Part shown: piece after piece, positions 61,262 through 64,000 of the stretch
Position numbering within the stretch: position 1 is the stretch's first letter
Layout of the letters: the number at the start of each line of letters is the position of its first letter
Assembly (NCBI GenBank): GCA_001969505.1
Contig: LSSK01000071.1
Coordinates: 17,844 to 81,843, forward strand
Direction of reading: 5' to 3'
From: Zancudomyces culisetae
Taxonomy: Eukaryota; Kickxellomycota; Harpellomycetes; Harpellales; Legeriomycetaceae
DNA: 64,000 nt
The notes under the pieces: model-generated
What the model saw: the letters and a program-made list of their open reading frames with translations, nothing else
Told to the model about the DNA's origin: nothing
Database searches by the model: none
Translations under genes and position numbers: made by a program

Positions 61262-64000
61262 CTTATCTATATGTTTTCCTTTTTATGACTGATCTCGTTA
61301 AAATCTATTAAATTTGTATGGAATGGCAAGTTATAATCTGGAATTTTATAGGGCTGCAATCGAATCAAAATGCTGGAATCTACACTTTTTGACTGTGCCA
61401 AGTCAGAGTTTTAAATGTATAAAACACTTGATTTTGAATATATTTTTAAATGTTACCTTTTTAACAATTAATAAGATATAGGAAAATATTCTTTATTGTG
61501 GAGCCTAGATGTTTTATCTTTTTTTGCAACTAGCAAAAGTTAAAATTGATAATTTCAACCAAGTTTTTAATGTGCAAAAAACTGAATTTCTATTTACTGA
61601 TACAGGGATTTTTTTTTTTGCTGATAGATTGAGCCTATTATTTTTTTTATTTTTTATTTTTTTGAACGGATAACAAAAATTTGAGGAAATGATAAAAAGA
61701 ATGAAAAAAATAAAAAAATAGCGAGACAAAGCAGAAAAAACATAAAAAAAACTTTTTTTAGGCTGGCTTTTTTTTTTTCTGAGTTGAATATTTTTGATAA
61801 CAAAATCTATCCAGACACAAAAAAAATTTGGATTCCAACACGCAGGACTGTTAATGCTAGCTCAGTATGTTTGCCACTTTCGTTGTTGTCACTACAAGTA
61901 GTATCTTTTTCCACTCCCAATAAACTGGAGGCTATTATTCAAATGGAATCTACCAAAAAACAGCTGATGGATGCTAGAAAATATAAAAAGATATATTCAT
62001 CTTATGTCAACGATACAGATATTCCTATTGTTAGTTTCTGCTAAGTGTAGTGCATCTAGGTGGGACTACCCGATCTTAGTAAAATTATAATAGCACAGAC
62101 TGGCTTTACACCCTTGTGACATCTCTTTATTCATTTCCATTATGATATCCATGCAAAATATATAAAGAAGCGCATTCTGACTTTGCTTGGAAATAAGGTG
62201 GTATTGCAAATTATCTGATTGCCAAAACCACCAGATAATGATCAAGTAAAAGATAAAAAGCAAAGTTTAATAATTTATAATGTATGTACAGACGTGTCTT
62301 ATTCTCAAAGAGAAATACATTTGAAGTGTAAACTATGTAAAAAAAATACCATATATACCATATATACCATGTAAATAATATGTAAAGAGCCCATATCACA
62401 AGGGTCTAACTCAGTGTTGACGCATTCTTGCTTTCAAACAAGAAATTTATATAAATACATAAGAGCATAGACGCTAAAAAAATTATAGAGGAACATGAAC
62501 TACCAAGGAAGCTGTTGCTGCCATTGTCGTTTATATATCACAAAATCACAAATACCCGAGTTTAATATATAATGGTTTTTTTTTCACACAAAAAAAGCAT
62601 GTGTAGTAAACGGAATCCGATGACCCAGATGAAAATTCTAGAAAAAGGGAATTATCTCTTAATCATCAACGCCTTGGCCGATATCTACACTTATGTATTA
62701 ATGATCTTTGGATGTTTCTGCTATCGCTAAAATACTTTGCAGGCTGATTCTTTAAGATATGATGGACAAGATGATATGGCCAAATAGTGAAGAAAAAGAA
62801 CATAGATTGCTGCAACTGGTAGAAGATATGTGATTTGCTGGGATTGCCGAGATTGCCGAGATTATTGAGTTGCTAATGGTTTCTAATTTGAGAGAAATTA
62901 CAACCAGAAATTTGCCGTAAACTTTTAGCTATTTGCTGGATTTCCTTTTTTTCTAAAAGCCAAGTTCATGACTCTAATAGGTAATGAGGCTCAAAGCAAG
63001 AGAGAATATGCCTTTTCTCAAATGCAGAGTCTTGGTGTCAATGACATTTTACAAGATCTTTTGCCTCCCCTCAAAAAATGATGATAAAATAGCAATAAAG
63101 AAAGAAAAACTTTAACAAGAGAGTAGTAAACATTGCATCCAAGTGTATAGTTTATCTTCTTTGACATCGTTGTAATGCGTTGTTCCACTGACTTGATGAT
63201 AGCTTTTATAATAAGATACGGCACATATCGGCTACCACATCACTGTTGATTCAACGCAGTTTAGTTTGTAGAAGGCGAGCAAAAGCTAGATGAAAAGCGT
63301 TCTAAAACGAAAACATTTTGGGTATACTTGAAGTGTTCACGATGATTTACAAGAGTGGAGAAAAACAATTGAACAAAAGTTGGCTAACTGGGAAATTGAT
63401 TGGTAATTATGGAAACTGGTCTAAAAGCCCAACAAATTCATTGTTTAATTGTATATTGCAACAGGGCAAATAGAATGGAACCAAAAGATAGAGCTGAATC
63501 AAAATATAGTAGCGAGTTACATAACAATCATGACCTTGAGAAAAAAAAAAAATACATATCCAATTGGCAGCATATTTATCCATAGGACAAAACAAAAACT
63601 AAAAGCAAATAAATGACAAAAAAAAATCATGATAAAGTTTTGGGTTAATGGGTTATGGTGTTGGACCCTATGTGTAAAAAGCCATTTTTTACACACTTGT
63701 ACTTTGAATAATAGATTTTGGATACGGCGAATTAAAAAGAGCAGAAACAAAAGAAAAAAGCGCAAGGGGTTGAAATGTAATTAATGGGTTGATGTGTTCC
63801 AAACATTAACAAGACTTGGTTATTTCCCAACTGGCTCGTATTTGAGGGTTTATTTCTAAATACTTTATTAGTAATGTGTTAAGAGATGCATGTAGGGTGA
63901 GGGGGTTGGGAGGGGAATTGAAAGTTAAAAAAGGAGAGAGATTGAATAGTTCATTGAACTAAAATTGGAAAAGTGTTTTTAGTCCAAGGCAAAAAAAAAA
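61262..64000. other. Gene-free right end
   Basis: About 2.7 kb upstream of MAS1, so its promoter lies in the first part. T- and A-runs are dense at 61600-61780. A 9-bp repeat (TACCATATA) occurs at 62347-62370 and a repeated GATTGCCGA near 62838-62862. Frames such as 61784-62044 start at a non-ATG codon and lack domains. Confidence 0.5.
62347..62370. repeat. 9-bp tandem repeat (TACCATATA), about three copies
   Basis: Two perfect copies and one diverging copy in intergenic DNA. Confidence 0.75.

Noticed and set aside
61784-62044. 86-aa frame on the + strand upstream of MAS1
   Set aside because: It starts at a non-ATG codon, has no domain, and lies in A/T-run-rich promoter-like DNA.

Overview
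The window is nuclear DNA from an AT-rich fungus. Introns are short, with GT donors, YAG acceptors and CTAAC/CTAAT-like branch sites. A CSL transcription factor, a Sil1 homologue, a two-part biotin-protein ligase, a fungal sacsin-type ATPase and Cys-rich GPI proteins with CBM19-like modules together suggest an early-diverging (zygomycete-type, possibly trichomycete) fungus. That placement is inference; no rRNA or tRNA was recognised.

Layout. Bases 1-10215 hold no gene I can support; from about 3.5 kb the + strand becomes strongly purine-rich. At 10216-14552 lies a CSL (RBP-J/Su(H)/Lag-1) factor with a 455-N assembly gap in its low-complexity N-terminal half. It is followed by U2AF large subunit (14799-16712), ATP4 (17320-18447, four exons), SIL1 on the minus strand (18595-20040), Ran/GSP1 (22197-23029, two exons) and TIM17 (23778-24556, three exons). 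Next come a nucleoredoxin-like protein lacking the catalytic cysteines (26650-27666), a small secreted orphan (28066-28653, minus), a TAPT1/Emp65-family membrane protein (29675-32314, minus), mitochondrial hydroxyacyl-thioester dehydratase HTD2 (34243-35325), an LRR protein (35715-36802, minus, two exons) and a RidA/Hmf1 protein (37219-37780, minus, two exons). The right part has a four-module Cys-rich GPI protein (40499-42001), a giant sacsin-like/DUF3684-type protein (42233-49007, minus, four exons), biotin-protein ligase BPL1 (49812-52479, six exons), a solo PD-(D/E)XK nuclease-like protein (54009-55734, two exons), a second Cys-rich GPI protein with a poly-Asn stalk (55999-57364, minus, two exons) and mitochondrial processing peptidase beta MAS1 (59268-61261, minus, four exons). 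The last 2.7 kb has no supported gene.

Function. Five genes serve mitochondria (ATP4, TIM17, HTD2, MAS1) or the lipid/biotin chemistry that feeds them (BPL1), two serve the ER (SIL1, TAPT1/EMP65-like), and the rest serve splicing, nuclear transport or the cell surface. There is no sign of an operon-like cluster or mobile element. The least conventional items are the PD-(D/E)XK protein, the cysteine-less nucleoredoxin, the HExxH motif at the end of the sacsin-like ATPase, a stop-free in-frame intron in that gene, and a long purine-skewed tract that flips to pyrimidine inside the CSL gene. Exon boundaries were worked out by hand from splice signals, phase and family conservation.
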